Below, one piece after another: positions 54,079-64,000 of a stretch of DNA of 64,000 bases (position 1 is the first letter of the stretch; each line of letters opens with the position of its first letter). The DNA is from Berberis thunbergii. Taxonomy: Eukaryota; Streptophyta; Magnoliopsida; Ranunculales; Berberidaceae. The notes beneath the pieces are model-generated. The model was not told where the DNA came from and ran no database searches. It saw only the letters and a program-made list of their open reading frames with translations. Location of the stretch: contig QNQO01000449.1 of assembly GCA_003290165.1 (NCBI GenBank), forward strand, positions 248,001-312,000, given 5' to 3'. The translations under genes were made by a program, and so were the position numbers.

Positions 54079-57000
54079 ATGGTGAATTTGTGTTGCAGTA
54101 CTAAGGGTGGAGTGGTTGATTTGGTGAAAGAAGAGATTCCCCTTCGTGAGGAATCGATTGTTTTCTCTGAAGATCAAAGAGTTGGTCTTGTTTTGATTGA
54201 TATCGTCAATGGGTTTTGTACTGTTGGAGATGGTAATCTGGTGAGTGCGTTTTTTTCTTCCTATTCTCCACTTTTTACTCTTTTTAGTCTTGTTTGGTGT
54301 TTGGGTTTTTTTGGTTTGATTGGATTTGCAAATTTGATTGGTATCGTCAATTGGGTTTCTTTGTTGTCAACTATTTCTGTGAATCCATATTGAAATTATC
54401 AATTTAGGCTCTGATTTTGAGGTTAGACATTGTTAAGTAGTGATAGTGAAGAGATTGGATGAATGGGGTATGTCCTTTTTCTATGAACATTTTGGGGATC
54501 TTGTAATATGAACTAATACATAAGTGTAAGCTTCTTAAATTTTTTTTAATGAATATTTCATAGATAAAGATTGGAGGAGTGGGATAGTTTATATTCCTAA
54601 CAATGTAGTTTGTGTGTTTGTGATTAGTTTCAATGTTCATGCTTTTCGTTCTTTTTTTTATTCCATTAAACTGCGTGTCTCCTCTTTCAACTATGTATTA
54701 AGGTAAGAATCTGGAGCTTTGTGTTTGTGGGTGTACTTGTTTGTTTACTACTTCTATGAGTTTGAAATAGTCTTTCTGATTTGATCTCTTTTTATTCACA
54801 CTTTGTTTTTGGATTTTGTATTTTTTTTTTTGGCAGGCTCCACCTGAGCCCAATAAACAAATTTCTGGGATGATCAATGAATCAGCAAAGTTAGCGAGAA
54901 CATTTTGTGAGAAGAAATGGCCTATCATGGCTTTTCTAGATACACATCATCCTGATAAACCCGAGAGCCCGTATCCTCCTCATTGCTTAATTGGAACTGA
55001 TGAGTGCAATTTAGTTCCAGCTCTGGAATGGTTGGAGAAGGAACCAAATGTGACCATTAGACGCAAAGATTGCATCGATGCATTTCATGGTTCAACTGAG
55101 GAAGATGGGTCCAATGTCTTTATCAACTGGGTGAAATCTAACAACATTGAACTTGTTAGTATAATTCAGCTTTCACCAAGAATTTTATGTGAATTTAATA
55201 CCACAACCTAGATGCCTTTTCAGTGCGAAATATATGACTGGAACTTATCGTTTTTGAAGATACTTGCGGTTGGGATATGCACGGATATTTGCCTTTTCGA
55301 TTTTGTGGCTTCCACATTATCTGCAAGGAATCATGGTCTTCTTGCACCTCTAAAGGATGTAGTTGTGTACTCTCGTGCTTGTGCTACATTTGATATTCCA
55401 AATCATGTTGCTAAAGAGTCCAATGAAGCGATAGCTCATCCTCAGGTATTACTGGTCATTATCTTTGGTTTTGTTTAAGCTCATAGTACACAGTTCTGGA
55501 AATGCTTACATTTGCTTAATCTGATTAATTATGGTCTTTGATTGCCATCTCAAAGAAATGGTTTCTGATGTAGTACATCCAAAAATCGTTATTGGGTATA
55601 GATGTAGTGCACCCAAATGTTCGACTGTGGTAAAGGTTGTAGTTTGTTGCATCGAGGTTTGTCATGTTAAAACCTGGGGTTTTTTTTTGGTATGACTAGT
55701 GATTGAATAGTGGATGGAGCCAAAATGAATGCTTGTTAAACCAACCCTGAACCCTCCCATTAACTAGACGGACCCAGCCCACCCAGCTGTCCCAAGAGTG
55801 ACATTTCCAAGAAAAACTTAAAAAGCTTCCGTTTTTTTCATTTCCAAGAAGTTAGGATCAGGGAGCAAATTTTAGATTATGAGGGAATCAGGGATTCATA
55901 GATTAATTTTTCTTTGTAAACTTAAGGTTTAGAGATTTTGGCTATATGCATTTTCGTTGTGGACAAAATAGCTTAGTTTCTTTTCTGAAACCTAACTGAT
56001 ATTGATTTCTTCTCTGACTTCTTGTATCATTAATGTGAAGCCTCTTTTTTGGGTTAGTGAGCATCCATAAGATTTGGAATATGAGGTTAATTTTAACTTT
56101 TCTCAGTTTTTGCTTCTAGTTTTCCAATTCCATCGAGTTCATAGTTGGCTAAGAATAACGATTATTGACTTCTTCTGTCTATACAAAATCTTTATATGTC
56201 TTACATGGAAAATGCATTTTAAGTTTCTATTATGGAAAGAAAAAAAAGTGTTGTTTATCACCCTGGTCCATGAAAAACTCCTGGCTGCACCTGGATGTGA
56301 TGATATTTATCTGTAAGGAACTATGAAATTGAAGTTAAGGGGGTCTTTCATATGACTGAAATTGGTAAGTTGAACCTTTAGAATCTAATATCAAGGCTTG
56401 TGTGCCAAAATAAAATAGATACATAAGAAATAACCAGAATTCGACTGGAAGTTGCCTGATGTATTGAGTTTCATCACAAAATATCTGATTGGAGTTGAAC
56501 CAATTGTTCAAAGGAGGTGATTGAACAAAGAAGCTGCTATTTGTTGTTGGAATAGATGCAACATTTTATTTATCTGTTGTGTCATCAAAAGAAAAGGTGG
56601 CTGATAATGGCAGACTCCCTTTTTTTTAACTTATTTTGTCATACCTCCTCATAACCTTAGTTATTTTAGGATCACATCCCATAATTATAGGTCAAACCCA
56701 AATTACTTCCCCGATATGTCTTTGAGCTTAAACCCACTTCTTCTTCCAAACCCAAATTACCTGATTCGTGAAAACCCCATTTCATGCCAGAGCCCACAAG
56801 GAATGAAGACGAAGGAGAAAAAGCAACGCAAGGGAAGTTGGTACACTAATTCTTACGAGTCTTTGGAAAATGTGTCGTCGCACATCATGATTGTAAAGTG
56901 TGAAGACAAAGTATAGTTTGATTTGTTGCCAATTCAAATGTTTCGTCCAAACCGTGAAAATTCAACAATGACGGATAGGAAAATCGTGAAAATGTACAAC

Positions 57001-58837
57001 TCATGGTTAGGCAAATCATTAAAGTTAAAAAATCATGGTTTACATTGATGGTGTAGATGAAAGAGGTTTGGCTACAAGCAAGTTTTTGGGGCATTTGTTG
57101 TCAGTTTACACGACCTGTCCAAGCCATGAACATGTATAACTCACGGCCAGGTCAAACCGTGACAATGTAATTCACATGATTATGCAAATCATGACAGTTA
57201 TAAAATCACGGTTTGAACTGACCATGTGGATGAAAGATTTGTCTGAGAGCAAATTGTATGGGAGCACTTGTTGCCAGTTCAGTTCAAATGTGAAACGTTC
57301 ACATTCACGTTAGGCCAATCATGAGGTTTAAAAATCACAGTCATAGCTAACCGTGATAAGAGTTAGAAGAGATTGGGGCATCCCTAATTTAGTATTAGTA
57401 AAAGGAGGTAGGTCGAAATAAGCCTAAATGGATTCTGTCTTAATCCTAATAAGGAAACTTTAACCAGGAAAAATTGGAGTCCCTTTGGATTTGTAGATAG
57501 TGATCTTAAGAGAAGCACCACGCTTAGTCTTCTTGTGTAGATTGTGCATTTATTGCAAGTGTTTTTTAGTGTGAAGTTGCTCTAGTCGTCTGATCGCCGG
57601 AGTGAAGGGAGCAACTTAATGGTGGGCATTGAATTTAACAACAAACAGAGGAGAAAAATCTTGCATGTTCTTGCTTTGTTGCATTATCCCTAAGAATTGA
57701 AATCAGACAACACTTTCTCACTCCTCTATCTTATCTTTGGAACCTGAAGCACATTGCTATGCTTAAAGTGTCAAAACAAAATCTTTTGGTTTGAACGTTA
57801 CCACCTTTCTTTTAAAGTCACTCATGCTTCCACAAATTAAACTAAAATGTGTTTTCTGTTGAATTAGTGTAACCAAGTACAATTTAATTTGCATCTCAAT
57901 CTCTTTTTTTAGTTTTTCTTTTTCTTTTTCTTTTTGATGGATCATGTGATTCATGTGGTAGTGTAGAAAATGAACCTTTGACGTCTGACACTGGTTGATC
58001 AAAGTCTGGACCCAATGGCTTCTGCTTTTGACTTGAGAAAGAAAAAAAAAGAAAAAAAAAAGAAAAATCGACCACCTTAGAGCACATCCAGAATCTCTAG
58101 TTATCTTGAATGTTCAGCTATCTCAGATGGTCATGGAAGTTCTGATCTCCCTTTATTGTGAAGGCACCGTGTTTGTTTTGTTTGCTTTATTAAATTTCTT
58201 TTATTCCTATGAACCTAGAAAACACAGTTCCTTACTGTTATTTATTATTCTATCAAGGTTTTGAGAATCCCTTTGATTGCTTTTCTGATATCTTCAAGGG
58301 GTGCTTTAATTTCACTTTGGGAAATCTTAGACATCCTTCTTTTGGGTTTTCATGCTCCACATATTCCAAAACCCTCATTTCTTCAACTTCTGATCATTAT
58401 TAAATTATTGAGTACAACTGTTTCTGTTTTTCTTAACAGAAGCAGTCGTTACATTAAAGCGGATTTGGTTCATGGTTGTTTGTATTGTCTGACATGGTTT
58501 TGATCTAGAGTGTGGATAAACCCAAAGATGTCTTGTTGTTTGGTTGGGTTCGGATATGCACAAAGGAAATAATTGTTAAACTGCTGAGAGTAAATAGAGA
58601 GAGAACTTAATATTTTCGTTAGTATTCTTAGTAGTATAACTGCTATTATTATTCTTATTCGTAGTAGTATTATTCATTTGTTATAGTAATAATGTAATAA
58701 TATAGTTTATAGTGAACAGAGGTAACCATTTTTCTTATCTTTTTTTTCTGTAGGCGCTGATGCATCATGTAGCTTTGTACATGGCAAAAGGAAGGGGAGC
58801 CAAGATTGTTAATGAAGTTTCGTTCAGTCTGCTTTAG
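54079..58837 (+). CDS. NIC1: Nicotinamidase (isochorismatase-like), four exons
   Basis: Exons 54079-54240, 54837-55154, 55260-55445 and 58754-58837 join in frame to 249 codons, with GT/AG at every junction. Arabidopsis NIC1 is about 244 residues. The triad is present: Asp in LVLIDIVNGF, Lys in TIRRKDCIDAF, nucleophile Cys in VGICTDICLFDFV. Metal ligands are in FLDTHHPD. It ends MHHVALYMAKGRGAKIV...SFSLL. The enzyme hydrolyses nicotinamide to nicotinate in the NAD salvage pathway. The start is the Met before VNLCCSTKGG; no nearer in-frame ATG precedes it. Intron 3 is 3.3 kb and contains repeats. Upstream lies a Helitron. No disabling change is visible, so it is probably functional; whether NIC1, 2 or 3 is the ortholog is not settled. 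Confidence 0.93.
56920..57370. repeat. Degenerate tandem repeats in intron 3
   Basis: About 2.5 copies of a 170-190-bp unit containing AAACCGTGA, AACTCATGGTTAGGCAAATC, AAAAATCACGGTTT, GTGGATGAAAGA and TTGTTGCCAGTTCA. The GGTTTGA/TCAAACC-like phrases make each unit internally palindromic. Copies are diverged. No TIR/TSD was delimited. Confidence 0.75.
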
Positions 58838-59580
58838 GAGATTTAATTTCCTTAAAATCCTCATTTGGCTGCTGTTTGTGCCTACCTTATGTTTGAGGTT
58901 GAATATGTGTGCATTCTATTTGTAATCGCGGTTGCATCTACTCAATCTTTCTACAATGGGTGTTACTGTAAGAAAATGTACTTGAATTTGAGATCACTTC
59001 CTCAATACTAAACGTTTGGTTTCATCTGTTTTCATCCTATGTTAGCTTGATAATATATTTTCTTGAGTAGAATGAGCTAGAACGCCCCTTTTATTTCCTT
59101 TCATCTGTTATCTATGTAACATGAATAGCGACCAGGAACACCAGACCCAACCCAAATGTTTATGAAAGAGGAAAGAGCACAGGCTTATATAATCGGTCTA
59201 CATAATCTCGTGCTATTTCTACTTTTCAATCGTCTTAAGAACTGTTGTGATGATCAAGATGAACGCACGTGCCAGATGTTTAAGTAATTAGAAGTTAATT
59301 TAATTATAAACACCCTGAAATTACCAAACAGTTTAGTAATAATAATAATTAAAAAAAAATCTAAATCTGCTTGATAAAGAATCAGACATTAATTGGTGCC
59401 AATGTATTTACAAAAGATTAAAGATTTACTAAGATGATACCAAACAAAACGGTTCACTGAGATCATTAACTGAACCAAACAATAGAATTACAAGTTGATT
59501 TACTAAGAAACGATTTTCCAGTCCCACTCAATCTAGCTGGTACACATAAATTAAAGATGATACATACAGAAAGTGACTTT
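58838..59580. other. Nicotinamidase 3' UTR and downstream intergenic
   Basis: The first about 230 bp probably contain the 3' UTR. No clear polyadenylation signal can be singled out. The remainder is AT-rich and non-coding. Confidence 0.45.
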
Positions 59581-59599
59581 TGGCTTTTATTGGAACTCG

Positions 59600-60430
59600 T
59601 GTAATTTTTTCAATTTCACTGGGCGCACCTAAACTCTCCTTGGTTCTGCTGGATGATTAAGAGCCACAATTTCAGTCACTGCAGAAACTTCATCACGAGT
59701 AGGAGTAATTATCAAGCTTGTGATATTTTGCTTCAGCTCGGACCACCCACGGAATTCTGTCTTCCAACCTTTCAAGATTCAGAAAGCATTGAATAATGGC
59801 ACGTTGTAATCTTTCTTCACGAGATCCAGCTGACTCTAAACGACATCCTCGAATACAACAATTTGGAGTTTGACAAGAAAAATATGCAGCAAATCAAGTG
59901 GTTTGCTTAGTAATGTATACATTACATTTGTATCTCCATGAAGTATAGCAACAGTTGCCATACTTTCCATACTGAAGTCCCAGTGCTTCCACAACACTAG
60001 CCAAACTTAGTTTTTGTTTATCAAAACTGGAGATGCTTCCCCAATTCTTGTCACAAATATATTGAGAGACATGACACTATATGGTCACAGCATCTTTTCA
60101 GGAGCTGGTTGAATTTTGAATAATAGTTCGATGAGATGGTGGAAAGGACAGGTTATCAATTGTGAGGATTGTTGGCATAACCATACAAATGACACGACTT
60201 CATTTTTGTGTCATGACACTATTTATAGACTTACAAGGAGATCTCCAATACTATTGGAGGAAACATCCTTGGCAAAACTCAGAACATATGTCAAATGTGA
60301 AGATCACCCCAGTGCTCATTTGTATGCAAATAATATATTGACAATGACAGTGACTACAAAAATGGTCAAAGGAGCCATATTGGAATGTGATTCTGGGCTT
60401 GACATAGTACCTAGGGATGGAATGGCATTC
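59600..60430 (-). pseudogene. Coding-like remnant, unidentified
   Basis: The minus strand shows protein-like stretches in alternating frames: MESMATVAILHGDTNVMYTL, SREERLQRAIIQCFLNLE and SELKQNITSLIITPTRDEVS. Codon use looks natural but frames change repeatedly and stops intervene. I cannot assign a family. Confidence 0.3.
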
Positions 60431-60480
60431 TAAGCTTGACACGGTACCTAGGAAAGGTGAAAAAAAGGCCATAGGCAAAT

Positions 60481-61658
60481 GAACGTGGTACCCATGAGCT
60501 TAGATAATTGGTCTAGAAACAAGGCACTCACCTTGTAAGATCAACAGGGAGCTTTGCACCCACTGAGACCAGAAGCTATGGCTTGTGATGGCGCAACTCA
60601 GACCTTATGTCAATAAACGTCAAGAGAAAAGATACCAAAGTTGCTCTGGCGATGTATAAGCCAATGACGGGCACTGGGGCAGGGTTTCATCAAAGGTCGC
60701 ATTTACACACCAATGCTTTGCCATTTTCAACTAGTGAGCAGAGCTTTGGATTTTTTTATCTGCCTTTGGTTGTTCAGTACATATGTATTATCAGGTTTTA
60801 TTCCTTACTTCAAGAATGCTATTTCTCACTTTAACACTTTGTTCTTTGAGCGAGATTGACTGAAAATTACATATGCAAAAGCCCTCCCTACTAAGAATTT
60901 GCGTCTCTGTCTTTATTTAAGACACTTTACTTTTAGGGCCTTAAAAACTGTACCCACTCACTTTTACTTTCTTCATAAGCACCCAAGGGATCAAATGTTC
61001 AATAGTGTAGAATGAAAGGGATTCCAAATAGAACCAATTATTATCCGACAACAAATTCTTATTTCTGTTGTTTGATTCTTTATGTATAACAAATTACCAA
61101 AGGATTCTCCGAAATCCCTTCAGTCTATAGTTATTTAAGACGATCTTTATCAAAAAAGAGAGCAGTTTACAGCCACGGAGATCTGTGACTATATTCAATT
61201 TGAATGCGGTTATCCTTTTTCTAATTTTATACATCCAGAGTAAAATTTGTGTTGCAAATTTCTAAAAACCAACGAGAATTTCACAAACAAATATTGGTTC
61301 GCATTCCATGGGATGGGATGTACGTACTAGATTCATTTGTTTGGTGCAACTATATCCTCTGTTGATAAACAAACCTCGAGTCTATATTTAAGACAACCCG
61401 CGAGGTAATGGAGAGCAAAGTCAAATAAATGATTGTTTTGTGAGGTTGCTGCCAATCAAAGGTTTCGGGCTGGCAAAACACATACAAATCAATAATGGAG
61501 TATAGTCAACTAACTCAAATGCCCTGGATTTGACTCAATAATCTTATGATGATCTCATAAGCCTCACCTCTCAACCTATAGTTTCTTGAAAGAAAAAAAA
61601 TCAAAATCAAAATTCTCTTCAAAATTTGGAAAGGAAGAGGGAAGGAGAAGGACAGAAA
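60481..61658. other. Intergenic; probable 5' flank of the next gene
   Basis: A short phrase GCTTGACAC/TAGTACCTAGG is duplicated at about 60398 and 60434. A purine-rich leader (GGAAAGGAAGAGGGAAGGAG) lies just before the 61659 start and may be its 5' UTR. Nothing else is recognised. Confidence 0.4.
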
Positions 61659-62186
61659 ATGAGTACTAGTTTTAGACTACCAAGGGTCTCCTCAATCAAG
61701 CTAGGGAGATCTACAAGCACTTCTTTGGTGTCAAATACCATATCTTCAGAATGTAACAACCTTGCAAAATATGAGAGGCTATCTCAATCCATGAGATTTG
61801 CAGATGAACTAGAGTATCCCCTGCGTAACGCCTCTGATAAAGATTCTCTGAGTAGAGAACCATTTTCACCTGAAAATTTTAAAAAGAAAAAAAGTTGGTG
61901 GTTTTTCTCAAAAAATAGACGTAAAAATTTGAAACATGATCATAAAGAAGATCATGGTGGTGATGGTGGCGGCAGTAGCGTGTGGGGTGGTGGCAGCAGC
62001 AAAGGCGACAAGCAAGAGAAGGATAAAAAAGAAGAAGAGAAGCATCATAAGAAGGATAGAAAGGTAAAAGAGAAGCATCATAAGAAGCTGAAGGAGATCA
62101 AGGAGAAGATCAAAGTTGAAGAAAAGAAGAAGGATTTTAAGTCTTCATGGATGCGAGAGGAAAGATGGCCTGTTCAAGGATGGTAA
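61659..62186 (+). CDS. Hypothetical Lys/His-rich basic protein, 175 aa
   Basis: ATG at 61659 follows a purine-rich leader, and the frame is open to TAA at 62184-62186 with no intron needed. The N-terminus is Ser/Thr-rich (MSTSFRLPRVSSIK), and a basic-aromatic patch KKKKSWWFFSKNRRK lies at about 78-92. A Gly-rich segment follows, then a long charged Lys/Glu/His stretch with KEKHHKKLKEIKEKIK that looks helical. It ends SSWMREERWPVQGW. No transmembrane or signal segment is visible. I do not recognise the family. The non-repetitive conserved-looking ends suggest a real gene; alternatively it is a chance ORF in A/G-rich DNA. Confidence 0.6.
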   Translation: MSTSFRLPRVSSIKLGRSTSTSLVSNTISSECNNLAKYERLSQSMRFADELEYPLRNASDKDSLSREPFSPENFKKKKSWWFFSKNRRKNLKHDHKEDHGGDGGGSSVWGGGSSKGDKQEKDKKEEEKHHKKDRKVKEKHHKKLKEIKEKIKVEEKKKDFKSSWMREERWPVQGW

Positions 62187-63065
62187 CAATTAATCACCAA
62201 AGGTTTAATCTTTTTTATGGTTTATTGTTTGTGATTAATTATTTCAATGGAGAGAAATTTGATTGCACGAGTAAGATTTGGTGATTGACAAAGCAAGAAA
62301 AGCATATGTGCGTATCTCTGATCTTCCCTGTAAATTAATAGCTCCTTATAATTCTTATTTACTAGACCATGTGAATGAAAATTAATTAGCTTATATAGCT
62401 AGTATTATAATGATCATATATTTACAAATTTTTTGCTAATAATATATTTACATTTATTTCTATATCTATATACCAATTGGGTAAATGCTAATAAAACACT
62501 TATTGTTTTTATTGTTGCTGTAGACATGTCGCCCTTTGGATGCGATTGTTGTTGCTATTATATATTCACCGCTTTCAGTTGGAGAGAGAGCAATTAATAT
62601 TAGTAATAAATTATCATACAACTGATTAAATTTCAGGTTATTTTACCTTGCCTAAAGTAAAAATAAGAAAAATCATGAGTCTCTTCGCCCAAACTCCCAA
62701 ACCCGGCTTTTACCTTCACACAACCTCCACCACCCTCGTGTTTGGATTTTCACAGTCGAGTCCATTACCCTAATTAAACACAAGTATGATCATAATGTTG
62801 TGGTGGAACGTAAAGGGGTACATGATGGGGGTAGGGAAGAAGAAAATTATTGTTATTACTATTTTTTTTTTATCTAAAGCTGCGATGGTATCTTTGTCAT
62901 TTTCAAAAAAAAAAAAAAAAAAAAAAAAATCTTAATTAGCAGTTCGTGATACCATTTACTATGTTGAATTTAAAGGGGTCTATAGAGACCTCTAGTACTA
63001 ATGGTAGATCATGATTGGTTGCAGGATTGTACCGCGGATATATGCTTTTTTTTTTCTTTTTTTTC
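62187..63065. other. Intergenic
   Basis: AT-rich, with a poly-A run at about 62907-62929 and a T-rich run at about 63045-63070. No gene is seen. Confidence 0.5.
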
Positions 63066-63272
63066 TTTTAGAATATGCCATGTACCGTTGGCACTCCACA
63101 TAATTTTATTTTTGTTAAATATTTTGTACTGAACACCATCGCCATTTTCGCTTTTAATCAATATTGAAGTGTAAACCTATTCTAAGGTTAAAATATATAT
63201 TACAAATTTTAGAGTTAGACTCAGTCAAAATTGAATCAGTTTGAACAAAAAATTAAACGCCGAGAATGAATT
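63066..63272 (-). repeat. Helitron-like 3' terminal region, copy A
   Basis: The minus strand ends GAGTGCCAACGGTACATGGC, then ATATTCTAA|A, a CTRR-type end. The adjoining about 200 bp is repeated at 63797-64000 in the same orientation (shared phrases GAACACC, AATCAATATTGAAGTGT, TTTTAGAGTTA, GCCGAGAATGA). Confidence 0.55.
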
Positions 63273-63789
63273 GTCACCCAATCTTTGAATTCGTCAAAAA
63301 AATAAAGTTTATAATTTTTGTTTAAATGTGCATTAAGATGCCCGACTCATTTTTTCTGGTATAATCACCCAGTCTCATTGCTTTGAAAAATATTAAAGAT
63401 ATATATATTTTTAAAATTTTAGCGCTTGTATTGATTATTGATTTTGTGAAAATATCTTCAAAAATACATTTCAACGATATTAAGTTTACCAAAATCCGAC
63501 AACGATGTAGATAGTTACGATAAATTTTCATTTTGCTATAAGGAAAATACAATATTTTCTCTCCGCCACATACACATTCCACTGACTTTTTTCAAAAGTT
63601 TTTCATTATTTTTGCCTTTTACATGTTTTATATTTACGAATATGTCATCATAGAAAATGAATCTCAACCCTCAAATTCAATATATTTCCCAACTTTCAAT
63701 CATAATCATCTTTTTATCTCTAATCTTTTCGATTTGACTTTGTCCCAATCAGCAATGAATAATAAAATACAACTTTGAATTGTAATATA
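63273..63789. other. Spacer between the two Helitron-like ends
   Basis: AT-rich, no gene recognised; a minus ORF at 63322-63582 lacks motifs. It may be the interior of copy A. Confidence 0.4.
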
Positions 63790-64000
63790 GACCTGAGTAT
63801 GCCCCGTGTCGTTGGCACTCCACATATTTTTTTTTTGTTAAATATTTTCTACTGAACACCTCCTCATTATCTCCATTTTTGTTCTCAATCAATATTGAAG
63901 TGTCTGCCTATTCTTAGGTAAAAATGTAACTATAAATTTTAGAGTTAAACTCAGTCAAATTTGAATCAGTTAGGGGAAAGAAATTAAATGCCGAGAATGA
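63790..64000 (-). repeat. Helitron-like 3' terminal region, copy B
   Basis: The minus-strand terminus is GAGTGCCAACGACACGGGGC followed by ATACTCAGG, nearly the same hairpin as at 52320-52345 and 63072-63100. Homology to copy A continues to the window edge. It starts about 724 bp from copy A. Confidence 0.55.

Overview
This is a plant nuclear window, most likely from a eudicot. It is AT-rich, has spliced genes with GT-AG introns, and is dominated by plant-type transposable elements: Ty3/gypsy Athila-like, Ty1/copia, MULE, PIF/Harbinger, hAT MITE and Helitron. I cannot name the species. Only two genes look possibly intact: a four-exon nicotinamidase (54079-58837) and a 175-residue Lys/His-rich protein of unknown function (61659-62186). 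Almost everything else is mobile DNA, or host-gene fragments carried or broken by it.

Layout. 1-4039: 5' end of a minus-strand Athila-like retrotransposon (gag, tRNA-Asp-type PBS, LTR), running off the left edge. 4.7-5.0 kb: MuDR transposase C-terminus. 7602-8385: hAT MITE with an 8-bp TSD. 10.6-12.1 kb: old LTR-like and coding-like TE debris. 13378-17349: compact Ty1/copia element, minus strand, with short LTRs and a perfect 5-bp TSD. 18.6-19.25 kb: NF-YB-like histone-fold remnant followed by Asn/Gln/Gly repeats. 19769-21761: PIF/Harbinger-type element. 23282-25967: MULE transposase followed by an OTU-like cysteine protease domain, inactivated. 26.5-28.1 kb: two clusters of palindromic repeats. 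28536-28724: orphan first exon resembling ADP-glucose pyrophosphorylase large subunit.

29.3-51.1 kb is a three-level nested structure. A minus-strand plant-mobile-domain (MAIN-like) gene was split by a non-autonomous LTR retrotransposon with very long LTRs (30665-50156, plus). That element was hit in its short internal region by an Athila-like element (34036-46932, perfect TSD TTAGC). The Athila gag was in turn hit by a second, inverted member of the long-LTR family (36163-41290). The long LTR of this innermost element carries intronless, same-strand fragments of at least three host genes: FGAM synthase (PurL), prohibitin (PHB3/4 type) and an hnRNP-Q-like RRM protein. There is also an unidentified ATG-starting fragment that is present in both LTR copies. 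This chimeric, gene-capturing LTR is the most unusual item in the window.

52.3-54.0 kb holds a decayed minus-strand Helitron just upstream of the nicotinamidase gene. Two more Helitron-like 3' termini lie at the right edge (63066 and 63790). The nicotinamidase has all triad and metal-ligand positions and a 3.3-kb third intron with degenerate tandem repeats.

All family assignments come from reading translated motifs and terminal structures by eye. No database search was run.
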